From NCBI RefSeq assembly GCF_023698535.1, contig NZ_JALJCL010000013.1, positions 57,426-121,425 on the forward strand: a stretch of DNA of 64,000 nt. Direction: 5' to 3'. This DNA is from Halorientalis regularis (GTDB lineage: Archaea > Halobacteriota > Halobacteria > Halobacteriales > Haloarculaceae). How positions within the stretch are numbered: the first letter of the stretch is position 1; every line of letters starts with the position of its first letter. Below the pieces are notes generated by a model. That model did not search any database, had not been told where the DNA came from, and worked only from the letters and a program-made list of their open reading frames with translations. A program made the translations under genes and the position numbers. This document shows positions 53,204 to 59,704 of the stretch, in pieces.

Positions 53204-54733
53204 CTACTGCGGTTCGACAGCATCGATCTCGTCGATGACCTGCATCGGCTGTTCAGCGTGCTGGATGAACTCCAAAACGTTCTCCGACCAGCCGGAGACG
53301 TTGTACACGTCCTCGTAGCCCTCTGGCGTGACGAGGTCGCCGTAGGACGCCAGGTCGATCAGGTACAGCGACGCGTCCGGCGCGACTCTGTCTCGGTAGG
53401 CGTCGAACTCCTCGCGAACCGTCGCGGCGTCGTCACTGAACCCGATTCGGGAGTCCCAGATCTGCATGTCGGTGAACACGACGATGCGGTCGACGGCGAT
53501 ACCCTCCTCGCGGAGGTGTCGCAGCGCCTTCCAGCCGTTCGTCGAATGACCGACGTCTTCGTCGATGCCCAGCAGGGCGTCCTGTCGCTGGAGGACCGGC
53601 GCGTCGGCGTGCATCGGGACCTCCCGGAAGTCGTCACCGAAGCCACCGACGCGGGCACCGCGGTCGGCGAGGATCGCGCCGAACAGCGAGCCGATCTCCT
53701 TGTACCGGAGGGTGCCGTTCTGCGAGAGCGTCGCGTCCATCGACCCCGAGAGGTCGACGGCGACGAACGTCTCGCCCAGGCCGTCGGGGACGGTCTCGAC
53801 GGCCACGTCGATGGCCTGTTCCAGCCAGCGCTCGACGGCCGGCGCGTCGATCCGGGCCGCTTGGAGGGCCTTGTAGGCCTGGTAGTACCGGAACGGGTAC
53901 AGCGGGGCGTGCCGGACCGCCTCGAGGTCGAGGTGGTCGACGATCGTTGCCTCGTCGACGCCGGCCTCGAGCATGTTCCGGAGGTTCCGGATCGACGCGA
54001 AGATCGGCAGGGTGTACGCCTCGTCTTCGATCAGTGTTTCCCAGGCTTCACGGGTGTTCCCGCGCTCGGAGATCACCGTCTCCCAGGTGTTCGGGGCTGG
54101 GAGCGGTTCGACATCCGGGTAGTCGTCGAGGTCGCCGCGCATGAACCGCTCGAAGAGGGCCTCCTGGTCGGCGTCGACCGGCGTCGGGTGGACGCGGTTG
54201 AACACGTCGTGGAGCGTCACCTCACGCCGCGAGAGGGTGTACTTCCCGAGCGTGTACGCGTCGGCCATCTCGACGAGGGCGTCTTCGATACCGCGCCGGA
54301 GCGGCCACGGCGCGGTGCCGCCGAAGAGGTCGTCGTGGACCGCCAGCGCGGTCGCCGTCTCGTCCATTCGCTGTACGATCGACGGCGTCCACTCGCGGAT
54401 CAACGACTCGTCGGAGTCGTCTTTAAACCGGTCGTCGTTGGCCGCCAGCACGAGCAGTACCTGCGGCACGTCACGCAGGTACAGCTCCTGCCGAGCGTAG
54501 GCGGCGAGTTTGAGGACGAACTCGGGGTCGTCATCGGCCGCGGCGTCGAATCGCTCGACGATGGCCTTGAGATGTGCCTCGTCGGACTCGTAGTACGAGT
54601 CCTCGAGCAGCTGGTTGATCGTTCGTTTGTACAGGGCGAGTCGCGGATCGACAGGCGCGAACGCCGCACCACCTTCGTGGTTGGTCGTCCGTGTCGCCTC
54701 CGCGAGTGTCTCTTTAGTATCGTTGAATTTCAT
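53204..54733 (-). CDS. rsr: TROVE-VWA protein, Ro60/Rsr orthologue
   Basis: A 509-aa protein. Residues 1-310 are the TROVE domain, a ring of HEAT-like helices: TNHEGGAAFAPVDPRLALYKRT, FVLKLAAYARQELYLRDVPQVLLVLAAND, TYTLGKY-type repeats and YQAYKALQAARI. Residues 325-509 are a VWA domain with the MIDAS motif VAVDLSGSM near 331 and VVFTDMQI near 415. Ro60 proteins bind Y RNAs on the outer surface and thread misfolded RNA ends through the ring. Length is close to the usual ~530 aa. It lies downstream, on the same strand, of a tRNA array and three tandem Y-RNA-like RNAs, which is the key context. Confidence 0.92.
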   Translation of the reverse strand: MKFNDTKETLAEATRTTNHEGGAAFAPVDPRLALYKRTINQLLEDSYYESDEAHLKAIVERFDAAADDDPEFVLKLAAYARQELYLRDVPQVLLVLAANDDRFKDDSDESLIREWTPSIVQRMDETATALAVHDDLFGGTAPWPLRRGIEDALVEMADAYTLGKYTLSRREVTLHDVFNRVHPTPVDADQEALFERFMRGDLDDYPDVEPLPAPNTWETVISERGNTREAWETLIEDEAYTLPIFASIRNLRNMLEAGVDEATIVDHLDLEAVRHAPLYPFRYYQAYKALQAARIDAPAVERWLEQAIDVAVETVPDGLGETFVAVDLSGSMDATLSQNGTLRYKEIGSLFGAILADRGARVGGFGDDFREVPMHADAPVLQRQDALLGIDEDVGHSTNGWKALRHLREEGIAVDRIVVFTDMQIWDSRIGFSDDAATVREEFDAYRDRVAPDASLYLIDLASYGDLVTPEGYEDVYNVSGWSENVLEFIQHAEQPMQVIDEIDAVEPQ

Positions 54734-54798
54734 ACTACCACCGGAGCCGTAACAGACGGCTCCAGACTGACTGCCAGCGGGGACCGCAGGCAGCGAAC

Positions 54799-54985
54799 GC
54801 CCTCGGCAGGAGTCGAACCAGAGGAAGACTCGCGCTCCGCGCGAGACTTCCAGGGCTCAAATTCGCTTTGCGAATTTGAACCTGCGACACCCGGCTTCGA
54901 AGGCCGGTGTCCCCGCGAACGGAGTGAGCGGGGGCTCGTCAGAGCTTGCTCTGACGGTGCTCTGTCCAGACTGAGCTACGAGGGC
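54799..54985 (-). tRNA. tRNA-Arg(TCG) with two hairpin insertions
   Basis: Acceptor GCCCTCG/CGAGGGC pairs fully, and the anticodon arm is CCGGC-CTTCGAA-GCCGG. The gene is 187 nt because of two insertions. The first, ~47 nt between D-arm and anticodon arm, contains GTCAGAGC-AA-GCTCTGAC and CCCCGC...GCGGGG hairpins. The second, ~65 nt in the T-loop between T-stem strands GCAGG and CCTGC, has AAATTCGC/GCGAATTT and an 11-bp GC-rich hairpin. Removing both leaves a normal 74-75-nt tRNA. Confidence 0.8.
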
Positions 54986-54989
54986 AGGC

Positions 54990-55123
54990 AGTGGTCGGAA
55001 GATCACCGGCGCGTGTGGATCAGCATGCTACCAGATTACACCAGGGCGGAGGTTCCGCCCCCAGGATTCGAACCCGGATCTCCGGCTCTTGAGGCGAAGG
55101 AACGCGCCGGTTCGACGACCACT
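54990..55123 (-). ncRNA. Candidate Y RNA 1 with complete tRNA-like domain
   Basis: 134 nt. Closing helix AGTGGTCG/CGACCACT; internal loop TCGAA against TGATCTTC; second helix CCGGCGCG/CGCGCCGG. Inside are, in order, a short segment with GCCTC...GAGCC, a T-arm (CCGGG-TTCGAAT-CCTGG, 55061-55077), a closed acceptor-like hairpin (GGGCGGA-ACC-TCCGCCC, 55044-55060) and a D-arm (TGGTGTAATCTGGTAGCATG, 55024-55043). The order is that of a tRNA whose anticodon arm is replaced by the long helix and whose acceptor end is closed. This matches the tRNA-mimic module of bacterial YrlA RNAs. It starts 4 nt from tRNA-Arg and ~260 nt from the Ro60 start. Confidence 0.75.
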
Positions 55124-55132
55124 ATGAGTGGT

Positions 55133-55273
55133 GGCGACCGGGAAACCATCGGAACGGGGTCCGGTGTCGGGACGCTCCCTTTGCCCGGACTTCACGATAG
55201 ACCGGCTGGTCTACCGCCGAGATTTGAACCCGGGGAATCCTGAGCGAAGTAACGCTCCGACTCGACGGTCGCC
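55133..55273 (-). ncRNA. Candidate Y RNA 2
   Basis: 141 nt, 9 nt from candidate 1. Closing helix GGCGACCG/CGGTCGCC; internal loop TCGAG against TGGTTTCC; second helix TCGGAGCG/CGTTCCGA with one G-U pair. A T-arm (CCGGG-TTCAAAT-CTCGG, 55217-55233) is followed directly by a closed hairpin (CGGTAGACC...GGTCTATCG, 55195-55216). A third hairpin (GTCCGG...CCGGAC) sits where candidate 1 has its D-arm. Helix lengths and loop sizes are identical to candidate 1, while helix bases differ by compensatory changes. Confidence 0.7.
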
Positions 55274-55286
55274 GCAATGACTGGTG

Positions 55287-55371
55287 GGTGGCCGGAAAAC
55301 CGATGGAGCGGGTGCGGGAGTTGACCCCGCTGGGTGCCAGAGTGAAGGAACGCTCCGTCTCCACGGCCACC
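55287..55371 (-). ncRNA. Candidate Y RNA 3 (short form)
   Basis: 85 nt. Closing helix GGTGGCCG/CGGCCACC; internal loop TGGAG against CGGTTTTC; second helix ACGGAGCG/CGCTCCAT with one C-A mismatch. The interior is reduced to a small hairpin (CTGG...CCAG) and a T-arm-like hairpin (GCGGG-GTCAACT-CCCGC, 55314-55330). It shares the 8-5/8-8 helix-loop plan with the two neighbouring copies, supporting a common binding function for the stem. Confidence 0.65.
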
Positions 55372-55398
55372 CAGTTGGGACGGGGCTCGGTGCCCCAG

Positions 55399-55525
55399 GC
55401 CGGCAGAGCGGATCGAACGCTCACAGCCACCTTACAAGGGTGGTGTCCTCGTGAGGCCCGGTAGGCCGAACGAGGGCTCGTCAGAGCTCGCTCTGACGGT
55501 GCTCTGCCAGTTGAGCTATGCCGGC
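55399..55525 (-). tRNA. tRNA-Thr(TGT) with hairpin insertion
   Basis: Acceptor GCCGGCA/TGCCGGC, anticodon arm CCACC-CTTGTAA-GGGTGG, T-arm GAGCG-TTCGATC-CGCTC. Between the D-arm and anticodon arm is a ~56-nt insertion with the GTCAGAGCGAGCTCTGAC hairpin also found in tRNA-Arg(TCG) and a second hairpin CCTCGT...ACGAGG. Total 127 nt. Confidence 0.8.
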
Positions 55526-55547
55526 ACGAATTCGGGTCGGGGCTAGG

Positions 55548-55618
55548 CCCGAAGCCTGCGCCAGGGATCGAACCTGGACGGCATCCATACCACGGAAGTG
55601 CTCTGCCAATTGAGCTAC
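55548..55618 (-). tRNA. tRNA-Thr(GGT)
   Basis: Acceptor GCCTGTG/CGCAGGC, anticodon loop GTGGTAT, T-arm CCAGG-TTCGATC-CCTGG. One mismatch in the anticodon stem and an unusual G at loop position 32. Confidence 0.75.
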
Positions 55619-55628
55619 ACAGGCGCAG

Positions 55629-55701
55629 GGCCGGGTGTGAGTCTCGAACTCACTGCTCGGTCGTCACAGGACCGAAGGTTCCCTGGTACCCCAACCCGGC
55701 C
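55629..55701 (-). tRNA. tRNA-His(GTG)
   Basis: Acceptor GCCGGGT/ACCCGGC with an encoded extra 5' G opposite C73, as expected for tRNA-His; anticodon arm GGTC-CTGTGAC-GACC; T-arm GTGAG-TTCGAGA-CTCAC. Confidence 0.8.
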
Positions 55702-55729
55702 ATACAATTTCCCGCCAACGGCGGGGAAT

Positions 55730-55800
55730 GGAGCGACCAGGACTCGAACCTGGACCGCCAGCGTTTCAGGCTGGTGCTCTCCCAATTGAGCTATCGCTCC
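55730..55800 (-). tRNA. tRNA-Phe(GAA)
   Basis: Acceptor GGAGCGA/TCGCTCC, anticodon arm CCAGC-CTGAAAC-GCTGG, T-arm CCAGG-TTCGAGT-CCTGG. All stems are perfect. Confidence 0.85.
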
Positions 55801-55805
55801 GCAGT

Positions 55806-55880
55806 GCTTCCGAAGGGAATTGAACCCTCGACTTCCAGCTCGAAAGGCTGGCGTCCCTCGCCATCGGGGACTCCGGAAGC
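55806..55880 (-). tRNA. tRNA-Glu(TTC)
   Basis: Acceptor GCTTCCG/CGGAAGC, anticodon arm CCAGC-CTTTCGA-GCTGG, T-arm GAGGG-TTCAATT-CCCTT. The D-stem is extended (GTCCC...GGGAC). Confidence 0.8.
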
Positions 55881-55886
55881 ACAGAA

Positions 55887-56025
55887 GCCGCGGATCGGAT
55901 TCGAACCACGTCCGGACGTGCTCACTGCGTTGCGGCCGCCGGGTTTGCTCTGGAAACCGCCGGTTTCCAGACCGATGTGATCCTGCTCTGCGGGCAGGTG
56001 CGTTCGACCACTCTGCCATCGCGGC
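55887..56025 (-). tRNA. tRNA-Cys(GCA) with T-loop insertion
   Basis: Acceptor GCCGCGA/CCGCGGC (one mismatch), D-arm GGCAGAGTGG as in haloarchaeal tRNA-Cys, anticodon arm CCTGC-CCGCAGA-GCAGG with C instead of U at position 33. The T-stem strands ATCGG and CCGAT are separated by ~70 nt holding CTGGAAACC/GGTTTCCAG and CACGTC/GACGTG hairpins. C33 makes it doubtful as a functional decoder. Confidence 0.65.
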
Positions 56026-56079
56026 CGATGGACGCCCCCGGGAGTCACGAGAAAGAAGTGAGCGTGACGCCGTCTTATT

Positions 56080-56150
56080 GGTCCGACGGAACTCGAACCC
56101 GGTGCCTCCCGCTTGCGAAGCGGGCGCTCTGCCAATTGAGCTAGGGGCCC
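56080..56150 (-). tRNA. tRNA-Ala(CGC), degenerate acceptor
   Basis: Anticodon arm CCCGC-TTCGCAA-GCGGG is perfect. The 5' acceptor GGGCCCC pairs poorly with the 3' strand TCGGACC, and the T-stem has mismatches. Possibly a decayed copy. Confidence 0.6.
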
Positions 56151-56194
56151 ACGAGAGTGAGAGTCAGGATATGCGGGACTACGCGGTCCCGAAC

Positions 56195-56267
56195 GCCTGG
56201 GGACGGAGTCGAACCGTCCACGACCAGGGTAACAGCCCGGCTCCCCCACCACGGGGGACTCCCAGGC
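56195..56267 (-). tRNA. tRNA-Asn(GTT)
   Basis: Acceptor GCCTGGG/CCCAGGC, anticodon loop CTGTTAC, T-arm GACGG-TTCGACT-CCGTC, long D-stem CCCCC...GGGGG. Confidence 0.8.
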
Positions 56268-56279
56268 ACGAGAAAGAGG

Positions 56280-56351
56280 GGGCCCGACGGGATTCGAACC
56301 CGCTATCTTGCGGTTAAAAGCCGCCTGCCTGTACTCATAGGCTCCAGGCCC
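56280..56351 (-). tRNA. tRNA-Lys(TTT)
   Basis: Acceptor GGGCCTG/CGGGCCC, anticodon loop CTTTTAA between GCGG and CCGC, T-arm GCGGG-TTCGAAT-CCCGT. Confidence 0.8.
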
Positions 56352-56355
56352 GCAT

Positions 56356-56428
56356 GCGTCACCCCGGATTCGAACCGAGACTACTGGCTTGGAAGGCCAG
56401 TGTCCTCGCCAGATTAGACCAGTGACGC
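56356..56428 (-). tRNA. tRNA-Gly(TCC)
   Basis: Acceptor GCGTCAC/GTGACGC, anticodon arm CTGGC-CTTCCAA-GCCAG, T-arm CTCGG-TTCGAAT-CCGGG. Confidence 0.8.
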
Positions 56429-56435
56429 AAGAGTA

Positions 56436-56507
56436 GACACCCCCGGGACTCGAACCCAGAGCCTTCGTCCTGCCAGGACGCTGCTCTGCCGATTGAGCTA
56501 GGGGCCC
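56436..56507 (-). tRNA. tRNA-Ala(GGC), degenerate acceptor
   Basis: Anticodon loop CTGGCAG with an imperfect stem; T-arm CTGGG-TTCGAGT-CCCGG. The acceptor strands GGGCCCC and GGGTGTC have several mismatches, so this may be a non-functional copy. Confidence 0.55.
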
Positions 56508-56543
56508 GCGTGGCACCGAGGACCTCCAACCCTCGCTGCCAAT

Positions 56544-56613
56544 GGACGCACGAGGAATCGAACCTCGATCACAGCCTCGTGAGGGCCATATCTTGCCGTT
56601 GGACCATGCGTCC
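56544..56613 (-). tRNA. tRNA-Val(CAC)
   Basis: Acceptor GGACGCA/TGCGTCC, anticodon loop CTCACGA, T-arm CGAGG-TTCGATT-CCTCG. Confidence 0.8.
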
Positions 56614-56618
56614 TGAGT

Positions 56619-56691
56619 GGGCACGGGAGGACTCGAACCTCCGACGAATCCGTTATCAGCGGATCTCTCTGACCAACTGAGGTACGCACCC
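56619..56691 (-). tRNA. tRNA-Ile(GAT)
   Basis: Acceptor GGGTGCG/CGTGCCC with G-U pairs, anticodon arm ATCCG-CTGATAA-CGGAT, T-arm GGAGG-TTCGAGT-CCTCC. Confidence 0.85.
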
Positions 56692-56695
56692 GGAT

Positions 56696-56767
56696 TGGCG
56701 GGGCAGGAGTCGAACCTGCGATCTCGCCGGAGTCAGCGGCGCGTCCACTCCACTGGACTACCCGCCA
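56696..56767 (-). tRNA. tRNA-Val(GAC)
   Basis: Acceptor TGGCGGG/CCCGCCA, anticodon arm CGCCG-CTGACTC-CGGCG, T-arm GCAGG-TTCGACT-CCTGC. Confidence 0.8.
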
Positions 56768-56768
56768 T

Positions 56769-56839
56769 TGCGGGACCAGGAGTCGAACCTGGATCTCGTC
56801 CATACCACGGTCGCACTCTGCCGATTAAGCTACGCAGGC
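56769..56839 (-). pseudogene. Degenerate tRNA-Thr(GGT) copy
   Basis: D-arm, anticodon loop GTGGTAT and T-arm (CCAGG-TTCGACT-CCTGG) match the intact Thr(GGT) gene upstream. The 5' acceptor GCCTGCG cannot pair with the 3' segment TCCCGCA, so it is chimeric or decayed. Confidence 0.6.
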
Positions 56840-56845
56840 TGAGGG

Positions 56846-56905
56846 CCGGGTACGAGTCTCGAACTCGCCGCTCGACCGTCACAAGGTCGAAGGTTGCCAG
56901 CTACC
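56846..56905 (-). pseudogene. tRNA-His(GTG) interrupted in the D-arm by TnpB element
   Basis: Anticodon arm CGACC-TTGTGAC-GGTCG, T-arm GCGAG-TTCGAGA-CTCGT and 3' acceptor ACCCGGC match the intact tRNA-His. On the 5' side the sequence breaks off in the D-arm (about 56905), where the TnpB element's left flank begins. The 5' acceptor was not found on the far side of the element. Confidence 0.6.
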
Positions 56906-57123
56906 TATAACAGCTGGAGAGTCCCGCCCTTCCGGTGAGGGACGAGTGTTCCGACATACGGTCGGAACCGAGGACCGAACAGGGCGGGCGTGAAGCGCGT
57001 AAGCTCTAATGAGATTCTGCCGAGAGATTGTTGGCCCTGAGTCTCCAACAAGACGGACGAGGTTCACTTCCACTGCGGATGGCTGACATTCAAACCCGAA
57101 GCGGACGTACACAGGATTGTCTG

Positions 57124-58461
57124 ATGAAGCGTACCAACACGTTTGCCGTGCGACTGCTCTCCAACGAAGAGGAGCAAGTGCTACGGGACTTGTTGGACGC
57201 TTCCGCCGCTCTCTGGAACGAAGTCAATTACCAGCGCCTCATGCGGTACAACGACGAAGACGGCTTCAAGGGCGACGTGTGGGACGCCGATACAGGCCGA
57301 CTCGAAGGTAAGTACAAAGGTGTTCTCGGTGCGTCCACCGCCCAACAAGTAATTGGGAAAAACACCGAAGCGTGGGAGTCGTTCTTCACGCTCAAAGACC
57401 AGTATCACGACGAGTCAAACACGTCGGTCACAGAACACCCCGAACCGCCGGGATTCCGCGGGAACGAAGACGACGGACGTGTTCTCAAAGGCGTCATTCG
57501 CAAAGATGCGTACACTGTCGAATGGGGTGAACGGTCCCGACTTGAGATAGTCGTCGGAGAACAACTCCGAGACAGGCACAACAGCCCGAAAAGCCGTCTT
57601 CGGCTGGAAGTCGTTGGCGACCCGAACTGGCCTGACTACGAAGACCAGAGCCGGTTGGAATTGTGGTACGACGAGACTGACAGCACCTTCCGAGCTTCGC
57701 AACCCGTGACTATTACTGATGCACGGGACACTCCACTGGCCTCAGAGACGGCCGCTCTGGACATTGGTGCAAACAATCTCGTCGCCTGTACCACCACGAC
57801 CGGCGAGCAATATCTGTACGAGGGCCGCGAGTTGTTCCAGCGATTCCGTGAGACGACACGAGAGATTGCCCGGTTACAATCCAAGCTCCCGGAAGGCCAG
57901 TACAGTAGTGAGCGTATCCAGCGACTGTACCGGAAACGCACCCGTCGCCGCGACCACGCTCAAGAAGCACTATGTCGTGATCTGCTAGACCGACTGTACG
58001 CCGAAGGTGTCGATACCGTGTATATCGGTGGTTTGACCGACGTGCTGGATACACACTGGTCGGTCGAAACCAACGCCAAGACCCACAACTTCTGGGCGTT
58101 CAAGCAATTCACCGAACGACTGGCGTGTACCGCCGAGGAATACGGTATCTCCGTCGAGGTCCAGTCAGAGGCGTGGACGAGCCAAGAGTGCCCGCAGTGT
58201 GGCGGCATAGACCGAACGACACGGCATCAGGACACGCTTACCTGTCCGTGTGGGTTCGAAGGGCACGCCGACCTCACAGCGTCAGAAACGTTCCTGAAGC
58301 GTCATTCAGAGAAGACAGTCAGGCCGATGGCACGGCCCGTGCGGTTCGAGTGGGACGACCACAACTGGTCGGAGTTACCACGCTCTCACCGTCCCAAAGA
58401 ACAGCGCACAGACCCGAGTACCGTCCACCACAACGGGAATGTTGCCTCCGGGGAGTCGTAG
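57124..58461 (+). CDS. tnpB: TnpB RNA-guided nuclease (IS200/IS605 family)
   Basis: ATG at 57124 gives the usual haloarchaeal start [12 protein letters not shown]; 445 aa. The split RuvC nuclease is seen as [10 protein letters not shown] near residue 212, [14 protein letters not shown] near 298 (at the usual catalytic Glu strand the residue reads Gly, so the Glu may be lost) and HADLTASE near 380. The four-Cys zinc finger is CPQCGG...CPCGF near 356-378. TnpB is guided by an omega RNA from the element's 3' end. A non-canonical residue at the second RuvC site would make it cleavage-deficient; this needs alignment. Confidence 0.88.
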   Translation: MKRTNTFAVRLLSNEEEQVLRDLLDASAALWNEVNYQRLMRYNDEDGFKGDVWDADTGRLEGKYKGVLGASTAQQVIGKNTEAWESFFTLKDQYHDESNTSVTEHPEPPGFRGNEDDGRVLKGVIRKDAYTVEWGERSRLEIVVGEQLRDRHNSPKSRLRLEVVGDPNWPDYEDQSRLELWYDETDSTFRASQPVTITDARDTPLASETAALDIGANNLVACTTTTGEQYLYEGRELFQRFRETTREIARLQSKLPEGQYSSERIQRLYRKRTRRRDHAQEALCRDLLDRLYAEGVDTVYIGGLTDVLDTHWSVETNAKTHNFWAFKQFTERLACTAEEYGISVEVQSEAWTSQECPQCGGIDRTTRHQDTLTCPCGFEGHADLTASETFLKRHSEKTVRPMARPVRFEWDDHNWSELPRSHRPKEQRTDPSTVHHNGNVASGES

Positions 58462-58563
58462 ACCGGCTGAGACTCCCACGGAGGAAACCGCGCCGTCGTC
58501 GGGCTACGCCCGACTGCTTGAGGGAGCTTTGCTCCCTCTCCGTTTACGGCGCGGAGGATGTCA
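58440..58563 (+). ncRNA. Probable omega RNA (3' end of TnpB element)
   Basis: From the end of tnpB the DNA can fold into an outer helix CCGCGCCGT/ACGGCGCGG enclosing hairpins CGGGC-TAC-GCCCG and GAGGGAGC-TTT-GCTCCCTC. This position and compact multi-hairpin form match omega/reRNA scaffolds of TnpB elements. The 5' end within tnpB is not defined. Confidence 0.55.
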
Positions 58564-58607
58564 TTCCACTGGAGCAGGCTGGCCTCGCCAGCTGGGTCAT
58601 CAGCCAC

Positions 58608-58729
58608 GGGACGGGCAGGACTGAGCGAAGTCGAAGACTTCGCGAAGGCCGGAAGACTCGTCTTCCGGAACTCGAACCTGCAATCTGTTCCGTAGAAAGG
58701 AACTGTCGTGCCGATTTGGCTACGAGGGC
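58608..58729 (-). tRNA. tRNA-Arg(TCT) with T-loop insertion, odd 3' acceptor
   Basis: 5' acceptor GCCCTCG, anticodon arm GTTCC-TTTCTAC-GGAAC, T-stem GCAGG/CCTGC. A ~50-nt insertion in or next to the T-loop holds CCGGAAGAC/GTCTTCCGG and GCGAAGTC/GACTTCGC hairpins. The 3' acceptor region reads CCGTCCC, not the expected CGAGGGC, so the 3' end is decayed or displaced. Confidence 0.6.
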
Positions 58730-58792
58730 TCGAATGTCGGGAGAGCAGCGTCTCCCGAGCTCACACCTGTGGCACACTCGCGTGTGCCAAGT

Positions 58793-58863
58793 CTCCCCGG
58801 CACGACTCGAACGTGCGTCTCCTCCTCTACAGGGAGGCGTCGTCGCCGCTGGACCACGGGGAG
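58793..58863 (-). tRNA. tRNA-Tyr(GTA)
   Basis: Acceptor CTCCCCG/CGGGGAG, anticodon arm CCTCC-CTGTAGA-GGAGG, T-arm GCACG-TTCGAGT-CGTGC. Confidence 0.85.
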
Positions 58864-59058
58864 GTGCTAGAAACCGGGGAAAACCGTAGTGGAGAGTTGT
58901 GTGTCGGCTCGATCGCTCTCGCCGCGTACACCGAGGCGTCTCACCCTCGGACCTGCCCGAGTGGCCAGCCCGGTTAATCCCTGGTGCGAGATCGAAGTAT
59001 CTCCACTACTCGACCCAGTCGTCGAGGTCATCGAGAACGAGCGTGGCCATGGTCTCCC
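58864..59058. other. Spacer in tRNA array with decayed sequence
   Basis: About 195 nt with a CCGAGG...CCTCGG hairpin and T-arm-like fragments, but no complete tRNA fold on either strand. On the minus strand a tiny frame (ATLVLDDLDDWVE, ~59052-59010) resembles the first residues of a FitA-type antitoxin and then stops. I see nothing functional. Confidence 0.3.
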
Positions 59059-59114
59059 GCGGGAGGGTCGTTCTCTCGCTCGACTTGCAGTGTTGATTGG
59101 TGTGCTGTCCAACT
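59059..59114. repeat. 56-nt direct repeat, copy 1
   Basis: Differs at 2 positions from the copy at 59325-59380; the pair flanks tRNA-Ala(TGC). It begins GCGGGAGGGTCGTTCTCTCG. Origin unknown; may mark a tandem duplication or recombination site. Confidence 0.75.
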
Positions 59115-59212
59115 CGTGAACTGCGCCGATCGCTGGCAGCCCGTCTTTCTGTCCGGTACTGCTACCATCAAAGGTGTCTGGGCGTTACTCCAGCGCACCG
59201 ACCGACGCTGAT

Positions 59213-59283
59213 GGACCCGGCCGGATTCGAACCGGCGGCCTCCCGCTTGCAAGGCGGGCGCTCTGCCACTGAGCTACGGCCCC
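59213..59283 (-). tRNA. tRNA-Ala(TGC)
   Basis: Acceptor GGGGCCG/CGGGTCC (one mismatch), anticodon arm CCCGC-CTTGCAA-GCGGG, T-arm GCCGG-TTCGAAT-CCGGC. Confidence 0.8.
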
Positions 59284-59286
59284 AGA

Positions 59287-59326
59287 GTACGGGACCACGA
59301 TTTGAACGTGGGTCCCCGAACAACGC
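59287..59326 (-). pseudogene. 3' half of a tRNA, cut at a direct repeat
   Basis: A T-arm (CCACG-TTCAAAT-CGTGG) and following acceptor strand TCCCGTA are present. Toward the tRNA 5' side the sequence ends at the 56-nt repeat. Identity of the amino acid cannot be assigned. Confidence 0.5.
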
Positions 59327-59380
59327 GGGAGGGTCGTTCTCTCGCTCGACTTGCAGTGTTGATTGGTATGCTGTACAACT
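59325..59380. repeat. 56-nt direct repeat, copy 2
   Basis: Second copy of the repeat at 59059, offset 266 nt, 54 of 56 bases identical by eye. Its boundary coincides with the break in the tRNA 3'-half. Confidence 0.75.
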
Positions 59381-59620
59381 GTGCGACGGCGAACGACTGT
59401 ACCGCAACTGTCCGCCGTCGCGAGGCGGGCGTACTTCGGGGTATCCCTGGAATGTCCATCGGATCATGCAGGTTGCAGACCCTTCCGGGCCCAGCTCCCT
59501 GCCCGCGTTCGGTACGCGGACAGGGGCTGCCTGCCTCGATGAGCATCCCATTTGGCTCGCGGGTCACTCGCGTTCCCCGCTCGCTCTCGAGGTCCTCCCA
59601 TTCGGTCGGACCTCGCTGAC
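59381..59620. other. Unassigned GC-rich spacer in the tRNA array
   Basis: 240 nt with several hairpins (for example CTGTCCGCG...CGCGGGCAG and GGCGAACGAC region). A CCCGGAAGGG motif on the minus strand recalls SRP RNA, but the flanking conserved loop is missing. No gene called. Confidence 0.3.
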
Positions 59621-59693
59621 GCCGACGCCGGGATTTGAACCCGGGTCACGGTCGTGACAGGACCGTATGCTAGCCGAGCTACACCACGTCGGC
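59621..59693 (-). tRNA. tRNA-Asp(GTC)
   Basis: Acceptor GCCGACG/CGTCGGC, anticodon arm CGGTC-CTGTCAC-GACCG, T-arm CCGGG-TTCAAAT-CCCGG. Perfect stems. Confidence 0.87.
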
Positions 59694-59704
59694 AGTGTGG
59701 CAGT

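Larger units (their letters stand above)
56906..58563 (+). mobile_element. IS1341-type TnpB element (no tnpA)
   Basis: The element begins at the break in tRNA-His and ends near GGAGGATGTCA after the tnpB 3' hairpins. The left side holds a hairpin around TTCCGAC...GTCGGAA (about 56950-56967). No TnpA is present, so mobility depends on a TnpA in trans. Ends are approximate. Confidence 0.6.

Noticed and set aside
55010..55110. A permuted tRNA gene (3' half before 5' half)
   Set aside because: The arrangement is real, but the outer complementary helices and two sibling units without full tRNA parts fit a Y RNA with a tRNA-like domain better than a permuted tRNA to be processed.
59470..59500. Possible SRP (7S) RNA because of CCCGGAAGGG on the minus strand
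   Set aside because: The asymmetric loop partner and the rest of helix 8 are not present, and the flanks do not fold into a 7S-like rod.
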